This document shows, in pieces, positions 33,968-42,100 of a DNA stretch of 64,000 bases (position 1 is the stretch's first letter; every line of letters starts with the position of its first letter). The notes beneath the pieces are model-generated. The model searched no databases and was not told the DNA's origin. It was given only the letters and a program-made list of their open reading frames with translations. Position numbers and translations under genes: made by a program. Origin of the DNA: Micromonospora sp. RP3T (lineage in GTDB: Bacteria > Actinomycetota > Actinomycetes > Mycobacteriales > Micromonosporaceae); the NCBI RefSeq assembly GCF_003027925.1, contig NZ_PYPS01000032.1, forward strand, positions 29,232 through 93,231. The letters run 5' to 3'.

Positions 33968-34761
33968 GCCGGACGGCCCTCCTTGATCGCGGCGAGGATG
34001 TCGTCCCAGAGCCGGGCCCGGGCGGCCAGCGCGTCGTTCACCGTGTCCGCGCACTCCTGCCACTTGACGTCGTCGTCGCCGCACAGGTCGGCGAGCATCT
34101 GCATGGCCATCGGGGTGTGCTGCTCGCCGTCGACCTCGATGTGCCGCTCCAGGTAGTCGACGAACGTGTTCAGCCGGTTGCTGCGCTCGTTGACGGCGAC
34201 GACCTGGGTGAACATCTCCGGGATGAGGTCCTCCCGGCCGAACGCGAACGCCGCCGCCTGGCAGTGCACCGGGGTGGTCTCGATGATCCGCCAGGTGGTG
34301 CCCGCGAACGCCGCCGACGGCGCCGGCACCCCGGCCTCGCCGAACGACTCGGTGACCGGCCGGCCGGCGCGCAGCAGGTCGACCAGCTTGTCGACGGGGG
34401 TGGTGTCCGCGCCGGCCTCGGTCATGCCGCGCACGTAGAGCTCGAAGTGGCTGATGTAGCCCTCGCCCAGCTCGTCGCTCTCCTCGACCATGACGATGTC
34501 GTTGATCAGGCGGCGGCTGCCGGTCGGGCCGGTCGGGATCCACGGGACCGTGACGCAGGTGAGCTGGCGCTGCAACGACTTCAGCAGCGACATGAAGTCC
34601 CAGACCGCGAAGACGTGGTGCTCCATGAACGTCACCAGCGCCTCATGGGTGTCCAGGTTGGCGTAGAGCGGGTGGTTGACCACCACGTCGCGGCGTTCGG
34701 TCACCGCCCGCTCCAGCCGCTCGATGCCCGGGTGCGTCTTCCCCCAGTCGTACCGTGACAT
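33964..34761 (-). CDS. DUF3050-type heme-oxygenase-like protein
   Basis: A 265-residue all-helical protein with His and Glu/Asp in positions expected of heme-oxygenase-like di-iron or metal enzymes: HPLYANLDTHEALVTFMEHHVFAVWDFM, DIVMVEESDELGEGYISHFELYVRGM and FVDYLERHIEVDGEQHTPMAMQML. The overall pattern fits DUF3050. Members of the wider fold perform oxidative decarboxylations and N-oxygenations, but no reaction can be assigned here. GGGAGG precedes the ATG. It sits between the PhyH and E1 alpha genes in a tightly packed operon. Confidence 0.75.
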   Translation of the reverse strand: MSRYDWGKTHPGIERLERAVTERRDVVVNHPLYANLDTHEALVTFMEHHVFAVWDFMSLLKSLQRQLTCVTVPWIPTGPTGSRRLINDIVMVEESDELGEGYISHFELYVRGMTEAGADTTPVDKLVDLLRAGRPVTESFGEAGVPAPSAAFAGTTWRIIETTPVHCQAAAFAFGREDLIPEMFTQVVAVNERSNRLNTFVDYLERHIEVDGEQHTPMAMQMLADLCGDDDVKWQECADTVNDALAARARLWDDILAAIKEGRPA

Positions 34762-34763
34762 TG

Positions 34764-35687
34764 TCAGCCTCCCTGCTGGGCGCGGTCGCGCCAGATGACC
34801 GGGCAGTAATCGGGGTCCGCGTAGTCCGGCCGGCCCTCGTGGGTGCGGCGGACCAGCACGTCGTGGTTGTACGCGGCGAGCGTGCCGTCGGAGAGCGGAT
34901 ACTCCCGCCAGGCGTTCTCGCCGTCCTGCAGGTGCAGCGAGATCGCCCGCCGGGGGCGCCCGCTGACGTTCGCACCGCTGCCGTGGTAGGTACGGCAGTG
35001 GTGGAAGCTCATGTGCCCCTTGGGAATCACCATGGGGATCTTGCGGATCTCGGCGTGGTTGTACGCCGCGTTCTCGGCCAGCATCACCTCGAGCTGGTCG
35101 CGGTCCCGGTCGGCGAAGTGCCGCACCACCGTGTCGTCCGCGCCGATCTCCCGCCACCGGTGCGAGCCGTCGACCATGGTGATGGTGCCCATCTCCACGC
35201 CGCAGTCGTGGAACGGGATGAACGCGGTGAGCATCTCCTCCGACGACGAGGACGCCCAGTAGTGCTTGTCGAAGTGCCAGGGCACGATGTTGGACGGTTC
35301 ACCGGCGATCGGCGGCTTCCAGATCAGCGTGGACTGGAAGATCCGGATCTCGGTGGCCCGGGCCAGCCGGGCCGCGACCGCCCCGATCAGCGGCTTGCGC
35401 AGGATGCGGGCGATCCCGTCGTGCTCGTGGTGGACGTAGTCGTTGTGCCGCTGCACGTCGCCGCGCGACGGCTCCCAGTAGGCCAGCTTCGGCGGGCGTA
35501 CCGGCAGCCGCCGGTCACGCTCCCCGGCGTAGTAGCCGTCGGTGGCCGCCACGAGTTCGTCCACCTCGTCGTCGGTGAGCAGCTTCTTCGACAGGTACCA
35601 GCCGTGCTCGACGTAGTGCCGGACGTCGTCGTCGGAGGGCAGCAGCGCCTCCTCCTCGGCGGTCAGCCCGGGATCGATCGTGGTCAT
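34764..35687 (-). CDS. Phytanoyl-CoA dioxygenase family (Fe/2-oxoglutarate) enzyme
   Basis: A 307-residue PhyH-family oxygenase. The facial triad is visible as HFDKH (HxD) in IVPWHFDKHYW and the distal His in CRTYHGSGANVSG, followed by RRAISLHLQD, whose Arg should bind 2-oxoglutarate. Such enzymes hydroxylate, halogenate or rearrange natural-product intermediates. The start overlaps the HmaS stop (ATGA). A tailoring role on the polyketide or on the HPG-derived unit is likely. Confidence 0.87.
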   Translation of the reverse strand: MTTIDPGLTAEEEALLPSDDDVRHYVEHGWYLSKKLLTDDEVDELVAATDGYYAGERDRRLPVRPPKLAYWEPSRGDVQRHNDYVHHEHDGIARILRKPLIGAVAARLARATEIRIFQSTLIWKPPIAGEPSNIVPWHFDKHYWASSSSEEMLTAFIPFHDCGVEMGTITMVDGSHRWREIGADDTVVRHFADRDRDQLEVMLAENAAYNHAEIRKIPMVIPKGHMSFHHCRTYHGSGANVSGRPRRAISLHLQDGENAWREYPLSDGTLAAYNHDVLVRRTHEGRPDYADPDYCPVIWRDRAQQGG

Positions 35688-36787
35688 ACCCCTGCCCCCA
35701 CTCCTCCGGCCGCGACGCCGGGGGTCGCCCCCGCCGCGGCCAGTTCACGTTCCTTCGCCTCGTAGAGCGCCTTGATGTTGCCGCTGCCGAAGGTGCGCGC
35801 CCCGCGCCGCTCGATGACCTCCAGGAAGAGCGTGCGACGCACGTGCATCGACTCGGTGAAGATCTGCAGGAGCTGGCCGTCGTGGTCGGAGTCGACCAGG
35901 ATGCTCAGCTCACGCAGCCGGTCCACCGGCGCGTCCAGCCGGCCGACCCGCTGCTCCAGGTCGTCGTAGTAGGCGCCGGGCGTCCGGGCGAAACGCACGC
36001 CCCGGCCGGCGAGCGCGCCGACGGTGGCGACGATGTCGTCGGTGCGCAGCCCCAGGTGCTGCACGCCGGCGCCGGCGTGCCAGCGCAGGAAGTCCTCGAT
36101 CTGCCCGGGTCGGGCGCCCGTGTCCGGCTCCAGCAGCACCAGGGTGACCTGACCGGACGGGCTCTGCACCACCTTGGAGTTCATCGCCTGCCCGCCGACC
36201 TCGACGTGCTCGGTGAAGATGTGCGCGAAGCCGAACACCTTCTCGTAGTGGGCCACCGTCTCGTCGAGCTGCCCGGGCGGCACGCAGACCGCCAGGTGGT
36301 CGACCTCGGCCAGCAGCGCGTCGCCGTCCGGCGCGGCGACCGGCTCGATCGCGCCGGGCAGGAACACGCTCCGGTCCCCGCGCCGCTCCACGAGCCGGTG
36401 CAGCACGTCGCCGAAGCCGCCGACCTCGGCGATCACCACCTCGGCGTCCGCGCCGGTGTAGGCGCGCGGCGGCGTCACCCCGGCCGCGCCGCGGGCCACC
36501 AGCTCCGCGTACGCCCCGGCGGCGTCGTCGACCGCGAGCGCGACCACGGCGATGCCGTCGCCGTGCCGGTGCACGTAGGTGGCGGCCGGGTGTTCCGCGG
36601 ACAGGCCGGTGGTCAGCAGCAGGCGGATGCCGGCCTGGGCCAGCAGCAGGGACCGCTGCCCGGCCAGCCCGGTCTCCGGTCCGCCCTGGCCGTGCAGCCG
36701 GAACCCGACCGCGGTGTCGAAGTAGAAGGCCGCCTGCCGGGCGTCCCCCACGTAAAGCTCCAGATGGTCTATGCCGTTGATGTGCAT
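35684..36787 (-). CDS. hmaS: 4-hydroxymandelate synthase (HPPD family)
   Basis: A 367-residue non-heme iron dioxygenase that turns 4-hydroxyphenylpyruvate into 4-hydroxymandelate. The iron ligands are in VDHLAVCVP, GVQHLGLRTDD and FLEVIERRGA. It resembles hydroxymandelate synthase rather than 4-HPP dioxygenase: HPAATYVHRHGDGIA, GFGDVLHRLVER and especially TFGSGNIKALYEAKERE, where HPPD has GNFKALFE with two Phe in place of Ile and Tyr. With the Hmo- and HpgT-like genes this completes the HPG route. It lies 64 bases after the KS gene in the long operon. Confidence 0.87.
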   Translation of the reverse strand: MHINGIDHLELYVGDARQAAFYFDTAVGFRLHGQGGPETGLAGQRSLLLAQAGIRLLLTTGLSAEHPAATYVHRHGDGIAVVALAVDDAAGAYAELVARGAAGVTPPRAYTGADAEVVIAEVGGFGDVLHRLVERRGDRSVFLPGAIEPVAAPDGDALLAEVDHLAVCVPPGQLDETVAHYEKVFGFAHIFTEHVEVGGQAMNSKVVQSPSGQVTLVLLEPDTGARPGQIEDFLRWHAGAGVQHLGLRTDDIVATVGALAGRGVRFARTPGAYYDDLEQRVGRLDAPVDRLRELSILVDSDHDGQLLQIFTESMHVRRTLFLEVIERRGARTFGSGNIKALYEAKERELAAAGATPGVAAGGVGAGV

Positions 36788-36851
36788 GGGCTTCCCCCTG
36801 TTCCCCCCGTGGTGGCGACCCGGGCTCGTCGCCCGGGCATGGAGTCTCCGG

Positions 36852-38093
36852 TCAGGCCGCGGCCGGGGTGGCGACCCGGCGCAGCAGCAGGCTGACGTTC
36901 TGGCCGCCGAACCCGAACGAGTTCGACAGCGCGTGGTCGGTCCGGGTGGACCGGGGCACGGCGCGGACGTGGTCCGCCTCGCACTCCGGGTCCGGGTCGT
37001 CCAGGTGGTAGGTGGGCGGGAGCAGGCCGCGCCGCAGCGCCAGCGCGGTGGCCGCGGCCTCCAGCACGCCGGACGCGCCGAGCAGGTGCCCGGTGAGCGC
37101 CTTGGTGGAGCTGACCGGCACGCCGCCGACGCCGAACACGTCGGCCAGCGCGGTCGTCTCGGCGATGTCGCCCAGTTTGGTGCCGGTGCCGTGCGCGTTG
37201 ACGTAGCCGACGTCCGCCGGCCCGATCCCGCCGGCGGCGAGCGCCCGGCGCATGCACGCGGCCGCCCCGGCGCCGTCCGGCCGCGGCGCGGTCGGGTGGT
37301 ACGCGTCGGTGTTGGTGCCGTAGCCGGCGACCTCGGCGTAGCCGGTGACGCCCCGGGCGGCGGCGTGCCCGGCCCGCTCCAGCACCAGCAGCGCCGCGCC
37401 CTCGGCGAGCACGAAGCCGTTGCGCCGCTTGTCGAACGGACGGCTCGCCTCGGTGGGCTCGTCCCAGCCGCGGGCCAGCGCCCGGGCGTTGCCGAACGTG
37501 TCGGCGAACGTGCCGAACAGCGGTGCCTCGCTCGCCCCGCAGACCACCACGTCGGCCTCGTCGGCGCGGATCAGGCGTACCCCGTCGGCGACGGCCTGGG
37601 CACCGGAGGCGCAGGCGGTGCCCACCGACGAGCTGTAGCCGCGGATGCCGTGCGCGATGGCGATCCGGGCCGACGGCATGTTCGGCAGGATGCCGGTGAG
37701 CAGGTACGGGCTGACCGCCGCCCGGCCGCGTTCGGCGCGGGCCACGACCTGACGTTCCAGTGTGGCCATCCCGCCGACGCCGCCGACGATCACCGCGATC
37801 CGCTCCGGGTCGACGTCGCGCCCCACCTCGATGCCGGCGTCGGCGAGCGCCTCCGCGGCGGTGAGCAGGGCGAGCAGCACGACCCGGTCGAGCACCTTCG
37901 TCTCCGGTCCGGAGGCGACGCTGCGCGGGTCGATGTCGGGCAGCACGCCGGCCACCTCGAGGCTGTCCCGCGCGGGGTGCCCCTCGGGGGGACGGCGCAG
38001 ACCGGAGCGGCCGGTGAGCAGCGCGTCGAACGTCGCCGCGACGCCGCGACCGGCCGGCGTGAACAGCCCCATGCCGGTGATCACGGCGGTCAT
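36852..38093 (-). CDS. Beta-ketoacyl-ACP synthase, FabF-like (KS1)
   Basis: A 413-residue ketosynthase with intact active site: Cys161 in SVGTACASGAQA, His301 in VNAHGTGTKLGD, Lys331 and His336 in STKALTGHLLGASG. It is FabF-like and not the classical aromatic KSa type (which has GCTSGIDA). It condenses malonyl-ACP with an acyl-ACP or acyl-enzyme. Its ATG overlaps the ligase B stop, and it belongs to the second KS set with KS2 and the KS-like protein. It might elongate the starter chain. Confidence 0.92.
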   Translation of the reverse strand: MTAVITGMGLFTPAGRGVAATFDALLTGRSGLRRPPEGHPARDSLEVAGVLPDIDPRSVASGPETKVLDRVVLLALLTAAEALADAGIEVGRDVDPERIAVIVGGVGGMATLERQVVARAERGRAAVSPYLLTGILPNMPSARIAIAHGIRGYSSSVGTACASGAQAVADGVRLIRADEADVVVCGASEAPLFGTFADTFGNARALARGWDEPTEASRPFDKRRNGFVLAEGAALLVLERAGHAAARGVTGYAEVAGYGTNTDAYHPTAPRPDGAGAAACMRRALAAGGIGPADVGYVNAHGTGTKLGDIAETTALADVFGVGGVPVSSTKALTGHLLGASGVLEAAATALALRRGLLPPTYHLDDPDPECEADHVRAVPRSTRTDHALSNSFGFGGQNVSLLLRRVATPAAA

Positions 38094-39709
38094 GACGGCG
38101 CCTCGGTCAGGTAGCGCTCGCGCAGCGCCACCTTGCGGACCTTGCCGGTCACGGTGACCGGGATGTCCTCGGCGCGTACCGGCACCACCCGGCGCAGCGT
38201 GGCGGCCACGTCCGGGCCGAGCGCCGCGCGGATCGCGGCGGTGCGGTCCTGCGCCGGGTCGGCGCCGGCCGCCAGCTCCAGCAGCACGTCGGTGGTGACC
38301 GTGCCGTCGGCCTCCTTGACGATCACCACGGTGCAGTCGGTGACGTCGGCGCAGGCGGCGAGGATCCGCTCCTCGGACAGCGCGGTGAAGAACCGCTTCC
38401 CGCCCGCCACCTCGACCGAGTCGACCGCCCGGTCCAGGTGGTAGTAGCGGCCGTCGTCGTCGGCGTACACCAGGTCGCCGGTGAGGTACCAGCCGCGCAG
38501 CCGGAACCGGTAGGTGGTGACCGAGTCGTTCCAGTAGCCCCGGAACAGCGACGGCGAGTCGATGCCCAGCCAGCCGACCTGCCCGGCGGGCAGCTCGTTG
38601 CCGTCCGCGTCGAGCACCGCCACCCGCGCGAACCGGTACGGGCGGCCGACGCAGCGGCCGTAGCGGTCGGTGTCCACGGTGTGCGTGATGTGGAACATCG
38701 AGTGCCCCATCTCGCTGGAGCCCAACCCGTCGATGAACACCGAGCCGGGCACCCGGGTCACCCCGGCGCGGGTCACCACGTCCCGCGAGCCGACCGCGAC
38801 CAGCCGGCGCACGTGCGGCTCGTGCGAGCAGTCGCCGGTGTTGAACCACAGCCGCACCGAGTCCAGGTCGTAGCCGGACAGGTCGAAACGGGCAAGTTCG
38901 GCCCAGGTCATCGAGAAGCCGAAGACCCCGTCCGGCCGCCACCGTTGGATCGCGTCGAGCACCCGTTCGCCGCCCTGCTCGGAGAGCAGGTACATCTGGG
39001 CGCGGTTGCCCAACGCCTGGTTGACCATGAGCACGGTGGCGGTGTGCGGGGCGGGCAGCGCGTTGAGGATCCGGGTGGTGCCCTGCGCCTGCGGCATGGA
39101 CAGCAGGTGCCGGGTGGCGGCGAAGAGACTGGCGTGCGAGTGCAGCACCGCCTTCGGCACGCCGGTGGTGCCGGACGTGTGCGTGATGACGATCGGGTCG
39201 TCGGGGTGGTGCCGGTAGTGCGCGGGCGCGGCGGCCGGATCACCGGCACCGGCGTGGGCCGGCTCACCGAGCAGCGGGGCGCCCAGGTCGTGCCCGGCCA
39301 GCGCGGCGGCGTGGTCGGCGTCGGCGAGCACGCCGGCGGCGCGCAGCCGGCGAATGTACTCGGCGGCGATCTCCGGGCGCAGCCGGCCGTTCATCAGCGC
39401 CGGAATGGCACCGAGTCGGGTCAGCGCCAGGAACGACAGCACCATGTCGGCGGCGGTGCCGGCCCAGACCGCTACCGGATCGCGCGGCCGCACGCCGCGT
39501 TCGTGCAGCCAGGCCGCCCGGGCGGTGACCATCCGGTCGAGCTCGCCCAGGGTCAGCGGGGTCTCGGCCGGGTGGCCGTCGACAGCGGTGTCGAAGGTGA
39601 GCCCCGGCCCGTCCGGGTCGGCGCCGTGGGCCAGCACCCGGGCGAGCACGTTGCCCGCGCCCAGTTCGGTGTCGGCGGCAAGCGCGCCGCGTAGACCTTT
39701 CGTCCTCAT
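38090..39709 (-). CDS. AMP-dependent acyl/aryl ligase B
   Basis: A 539-residue ANL ligase. Motifs: ATP loop ITHTSGTTGVPKAVLHSH, GSSEMGHSMFH as the aromatic-motif region, RGWYLTGDLVYADDDG and VTGKVRKVAL with the catalytic Lys. It differs from ligases A and C in sequence and length. Overlaps with KS1 (ATGA) and with the KS-like gene tie it to the second KS set, so it probably loads the starter acid on ACP1 or ACP2. GGAGGAG is upstream of ATG. Confidence 0.87.
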   Translation of the reverse strand: MRTKGLRGALAADTELGAGNVLARVLAHGADPDGPGLTFDTAVDGHPAETPLTLGELDRMVTARAAWLHERGVRPRDPVAVWAGTAADMVLSFLALTRLGAIPALMNGRLRPEIAAEYIRRLRAAGVLADADHAAALAGHDLGAPLLGEPAHAGAGDPAAAPAHYRHHPDDPIVITHTSGTTGVPKAVLHSHASLFAATRHLLSMPQAQGTTRILNALPAPHTATVLMVNQALGNRAQMYLLSEQGGERVLDAIQRWRPDGVFGFSMTWAELARFDLSGYDLDSVRLWFNTGDCSHEPHVRRLVAVGSRDVVTRAGVTRVPGSVFIDGLGSSEMGHSMFHITHTVDTDRYGRCVGRPYRFARVAVLDADGNELPAGQVGWLGIDSPSLFRGYWNDSVTTYRFRLRGWYLTGDLVYADDDGRYYHLDRAVDSVEVAGGKRFFTALSEERILAACADVTDCTVVIVKEADGTVTTDVLLELAAGADPAQDRTAAIRAALGPDVAATLRRVVPVRAEDIPVTVTGKVRKVALRERYLTEAPS

Positions 39710-40224
39710 TGACGTGTCTCCTCCCCCAGCAGCACCGCGGTCGCCTCGCCCGGCGCTCCGTCCGGTGCCGGTTCGATCAGGATCAGCAACGCCTGCGCGG
39801 CGTCGCCGTCGTGGCACAGCAGGTCCGCCTCGGCCTCGCCCTCGGCCCGCGGGTCCCCGGTCGGGCTCAGGCACACCACCGGCCCGTCCAGTCCCCAGCG
39901 CGCCGCCACGTGCCCGGCCACGCTGTTCGGCACCGACTGGAAGAAGAACAGCGGACCGACCCGCCCGCCGGCGGCCACCGTCTGCCGGACGTGCGCCGCC
40001 CCGGCCGTGTCGCCGCCGGCGCTGACCAGCACCACCGCCGTCCGGTTGTCGGCCGGCAACGGCCCGGCGCCGTACCGCCGGGTGAGGCACCGCTCGGCGA
40101 CGGCCACCACCAGCGGGTGGAACGGCGAGTGCACGAACCCCGGCACCCCGGGCGGCGCCCCGTCCCCGTCCTCCGGCCAGCGCGCCTCGGCCAGCACCGC
40201 CCACGCCGACCGCCCCGCGGTCAC
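39706..40224 (-). CDS. Ketosynthase N-terminal-like protein
   Basis: A 172-residue protein matching only the short beta-ketoacyl-synthase N-terminal-like domain seen in aryl-polyene and related type II clusters (PF13723 kind): WAVLAEARWPED at the start, HPLVVAVAERCL in the middle, and FFFQSVPNSVAGHVAARWGLDGPVVCLS as the best conserved block, where a thiolase-fold half is recognisable. It lacks the active-site Cys and His region and is probably a non-catalytic partner of KS2 or KS1. It overlaps both neighbours by 4 bases. Confidence 0.75.
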   Translation of the reverse strand: MTAGRSAWAVLAEARWPEDGDGAPPGVPGFVHSPFHPLVVAVAERCLTRRYGAGPLPADNRTAVVLVSAGGDTAGAAHVRQTVAAGGRVGPLFFFQSVPNSVAGHVAARWGLDGPVVCLSPTGDPRAEGEAEADLLCHDGDAAQALLILIEPAPDGAPGEATAVLLGEETRQ

Positions 40225-41393
40225 GGGGCACCCACGAGGAGCGCGGTGTTGGCGCCGCCGAAGGCGGCGTTGAGGCTCAGCGCGTACGGGGTGGAGGCGG
40301 GTCGGGGGGCGTCGCGGATGACGTCGAGCGGGCAGTCCGGGTCCGGGGCCAGCCAGCCGGCGGTGGGCGGCAGCTTGCCGTGCCCCAGCGCCAGCACGGT
40401 GACCACCAGTTCGAGCAGTCCGGACGCCTCCAACGCGTGCCCGTGCACCGACTTGGTGGCGCTCACCGGCAGCCGCCCGGCGCGGGCGCCGAAGACGCAC
40501 CCCAGTGCCGCCGCCTCCGAGGCGTCGCTGAACGGGGTGCCGGTGGCGTTGGCGTTGACGTAGCCGACCTCGGCCGGGGGCAGCCCGGCACGGCGCAGCG
40601 CCGACTCGACCGCCCGGGCCAGCCCGAGCCCGCCCGGGTGCGGCTGGCAGGCGTGATACGCGTCCCCGGTGCGGCCCCAACCGGCCACCGTGGCCAGCGT
40701 CGGCGCGCCCCGTCGGGCGGCGACGTCGGCCGACTCCAGCACCACCGCGGCCACCCCGTCACCGAGCAGCAGCCCTTTCCGGCCGGCGCTGAACGGGCGT
40801 ACCGCCCCGTCGGTGGCGAGCGCCCGGCCGGCGTCGAAGAGCGCGTACTGGTCGGGTTCGACCAGGTAGCCGGCCGCGACCACGACCCGTTCCAGGTCGC
40901 CGCGCCGGATCAGCGCGGCGGCGTCGGCGACGGCGGTGCTCGCCGAGACGCAGGCGCTGGTGTAGACCCGGGTGGGTCCGCCGAGGCCGCAGCGGTCGGC
41001 CAGGTGACCGGCGAGCGCCGGCACCGGCGGCCCGAGCCGCCCGCCGTCCGCCGCGCCCGGCACGTCCGACGGTTCCGCCGGCCGCTCGGGTACGGGCAGC
41101 GAGTGCGGCCCGCCGTGGGTGGCCAGGAACAGCGCCGTGCCCGCCCGGTCGGCCCGGTCCAGCCCGGCGGCCCGGCCGGCGCGGTCGATCGCGTCGGCCA
41201 GCTCGTCGGCGAGCGTGCCGACGTCCGGCAGCGTGGCCGCCACGGTGACCCGGCGGCCGGTGGTGTCGAAGCGGCGCACCGGGCGGAACGCCGGGGCGCC
41301 GGTGAGCACCCCGGACAGCAGCGCGTCGGCGCCCCTGCCGAGGGCGCTGACCGCGTGCATGCCGATGATCCGTACGGGGCCCCGCTCAGCCAT
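40221..41393 (-). CDS. Divergent ketosynthase KS2, active-site His replaced by Asn
   Basis: A 390-residue thiolase-fold KS. Cys148 is kept in YTSACVSASTA, as are Lys314 and His319 in ATKSVHGHALEASG, but the first catalytic His is Asn282 in VNANATGTPFSD (others have NAHGTGT). The loss probably weakens malonyl decarboxylation, so KS2 may be a CLF-like partner or an acyltransferase. It overlaps ACP1 and the KS-like gene. The reading of Asn was checked from the codons on the minus strand. Confidence 0.85.
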   Translation of the reverse strand: MAERGPVRIIGMHAVSALGRGADALLSGVLTGAPAFRPVRRFDTTGRRVTVAATLPDVGTLADELADAIDRAGRAAGLDRADRAGTALFLATHGGPHSLPVPERPAEPSDVPGAADGGRLGPPVPALAGHLADRCGLGGPTRVYTSACVSASTAVADAAALIRRGDLERVVVAAGYLVEPDQYALFDAGRALATDGAVRPFSAGRKGLLLGDGVAAVVLESADVAARRGAPTLATVAGWGRTGDAYHACQPHPGGLGLARAVESALRRAGLPPAEVGYVNANATGTPFSDASEAAALGCVFGARAGRLPVSATKSVHGHALEASGLLELVVTVLALGHGKLPPTAGWLAPDPDCPLDVIRDAPRPASTPYALSLNAAFGGANTALLVGAP

Positions 41394-41631
41394 CTGCGGG
41401 AGCGGTCAGCGAGGCGCGGAACACGGTCAACGCGTCGTCGACGGTGCGGACGCCGGCGACCTGGTCGTCGGTCAGGTCCAGCCGGCGGTCGAACCGCTGC
41501 TCGACGAGGTGCACCAGCCAGGCCAGTTCCATCGAGCCGAGCCGGTCCGGGACCTGATCGGTGGGCTTCGCGGTCAGTTCGGCGAGCATCTGCACCAGGT
41601 CAGCTCGCCCCAGGTCGGGCTGACCGGACAT
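41386..41631 (-). CDS. Acyl carrier protein ACP1
   Basis: An 81-residue stand-alone carrier protein. The phosphopantetheine Ser is Ser33 in DRLGSMELAWL, with Gly in place of the usual Asp (LGS-M rather than LDS-L), followed by the helix VHLVEQRFDRRLDL. The short form fits type II systems. It is between ACP2 (TGATG overlap) and KS2 (8-base overlap). Which chain it carries, starter or elongating, is unknown. Confidence 0.8.
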   Translation of the reverse strand: MSGQPDLGRADLVQMLAELTAKPTDQVPDRLGSMELAWLVHLVEQRFDRRLDLTDDQVAGVRTVDDALTVFRASLTAPADG

Positions 41632-41894
41632 CAGGAGTTGTCGCTGTTCGCAGCCGCCCGGTCGGCGACCATGGTGGTGAACTCGCCGACCGTCATCAGG
41701 GCCAGCTTCTCCGACTCGTCGTCGGCGAACTTCAACCCGTACCGGTCCTCGACCCGGACGGCGAGGTCGGCCAGCGCCAGCGACTCCAGGTCGACGCCGG
41801 AGGGGCCGAGGGTGGTGCCGTCGTCGAGGTCCTCGACGTCGTAGTTCATGTCGGCGAGCTGGTCGATGACGAAGGTGCGGACCTCGTCGCGCAT
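41631..41894 (-). CDS. Acyl carrier protein ACP2
   Basis: An 87-residue carrier with a standard site: Ser38 in SGVDLESLALADLA. The C-terminal helix LMTVGEFTTMVADRA is normal for ACPs. It begins the run of overlapping genes from ACP2 to the KS1 gene, with GAGG 8 bases upstream of the ATG and a 206-base gap before it, so a promoter may lie there. Confidence 0.87.
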   Translation of the reverse strand: MRDEVRTFVIDQLADMNYDVEDLDDGTTLGPSGVDLESLALADLAVRVEDRYGLKFADDESEKLALMTVGEFTTMVADRAAANSDNS

Positions 41895-42100
41895 GGGTGG
41901 AACCTCATTTCGGGGTAACCAGTTTCCGGTGCCCGGTCGGGACACCGTGTCCGGGTGGGCCGGCCGGTCCGCCGGCGTCCAGCGGGAGCTGACGCGGCGG
42001 CTGCTCCGGCGCACGGGTGGCGCGCCGGCCGGTCCGGGGCGGGGATCGGGGTGGGCCGGGCGGCCGGCGGACGCCCGGTGGTGCTCGCGCAGCGGGCCGG

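Noticed and set aside
35684..36787. Catabolic 4-hydroxyphenylpyruvate dioxygenase
   Set aside because: The C-terminal GNIKALYEA pattern and HPAATYVHRHGDG are like hydroxymandelate synthase, and Hmo- and HpgT-like genes accompany it.
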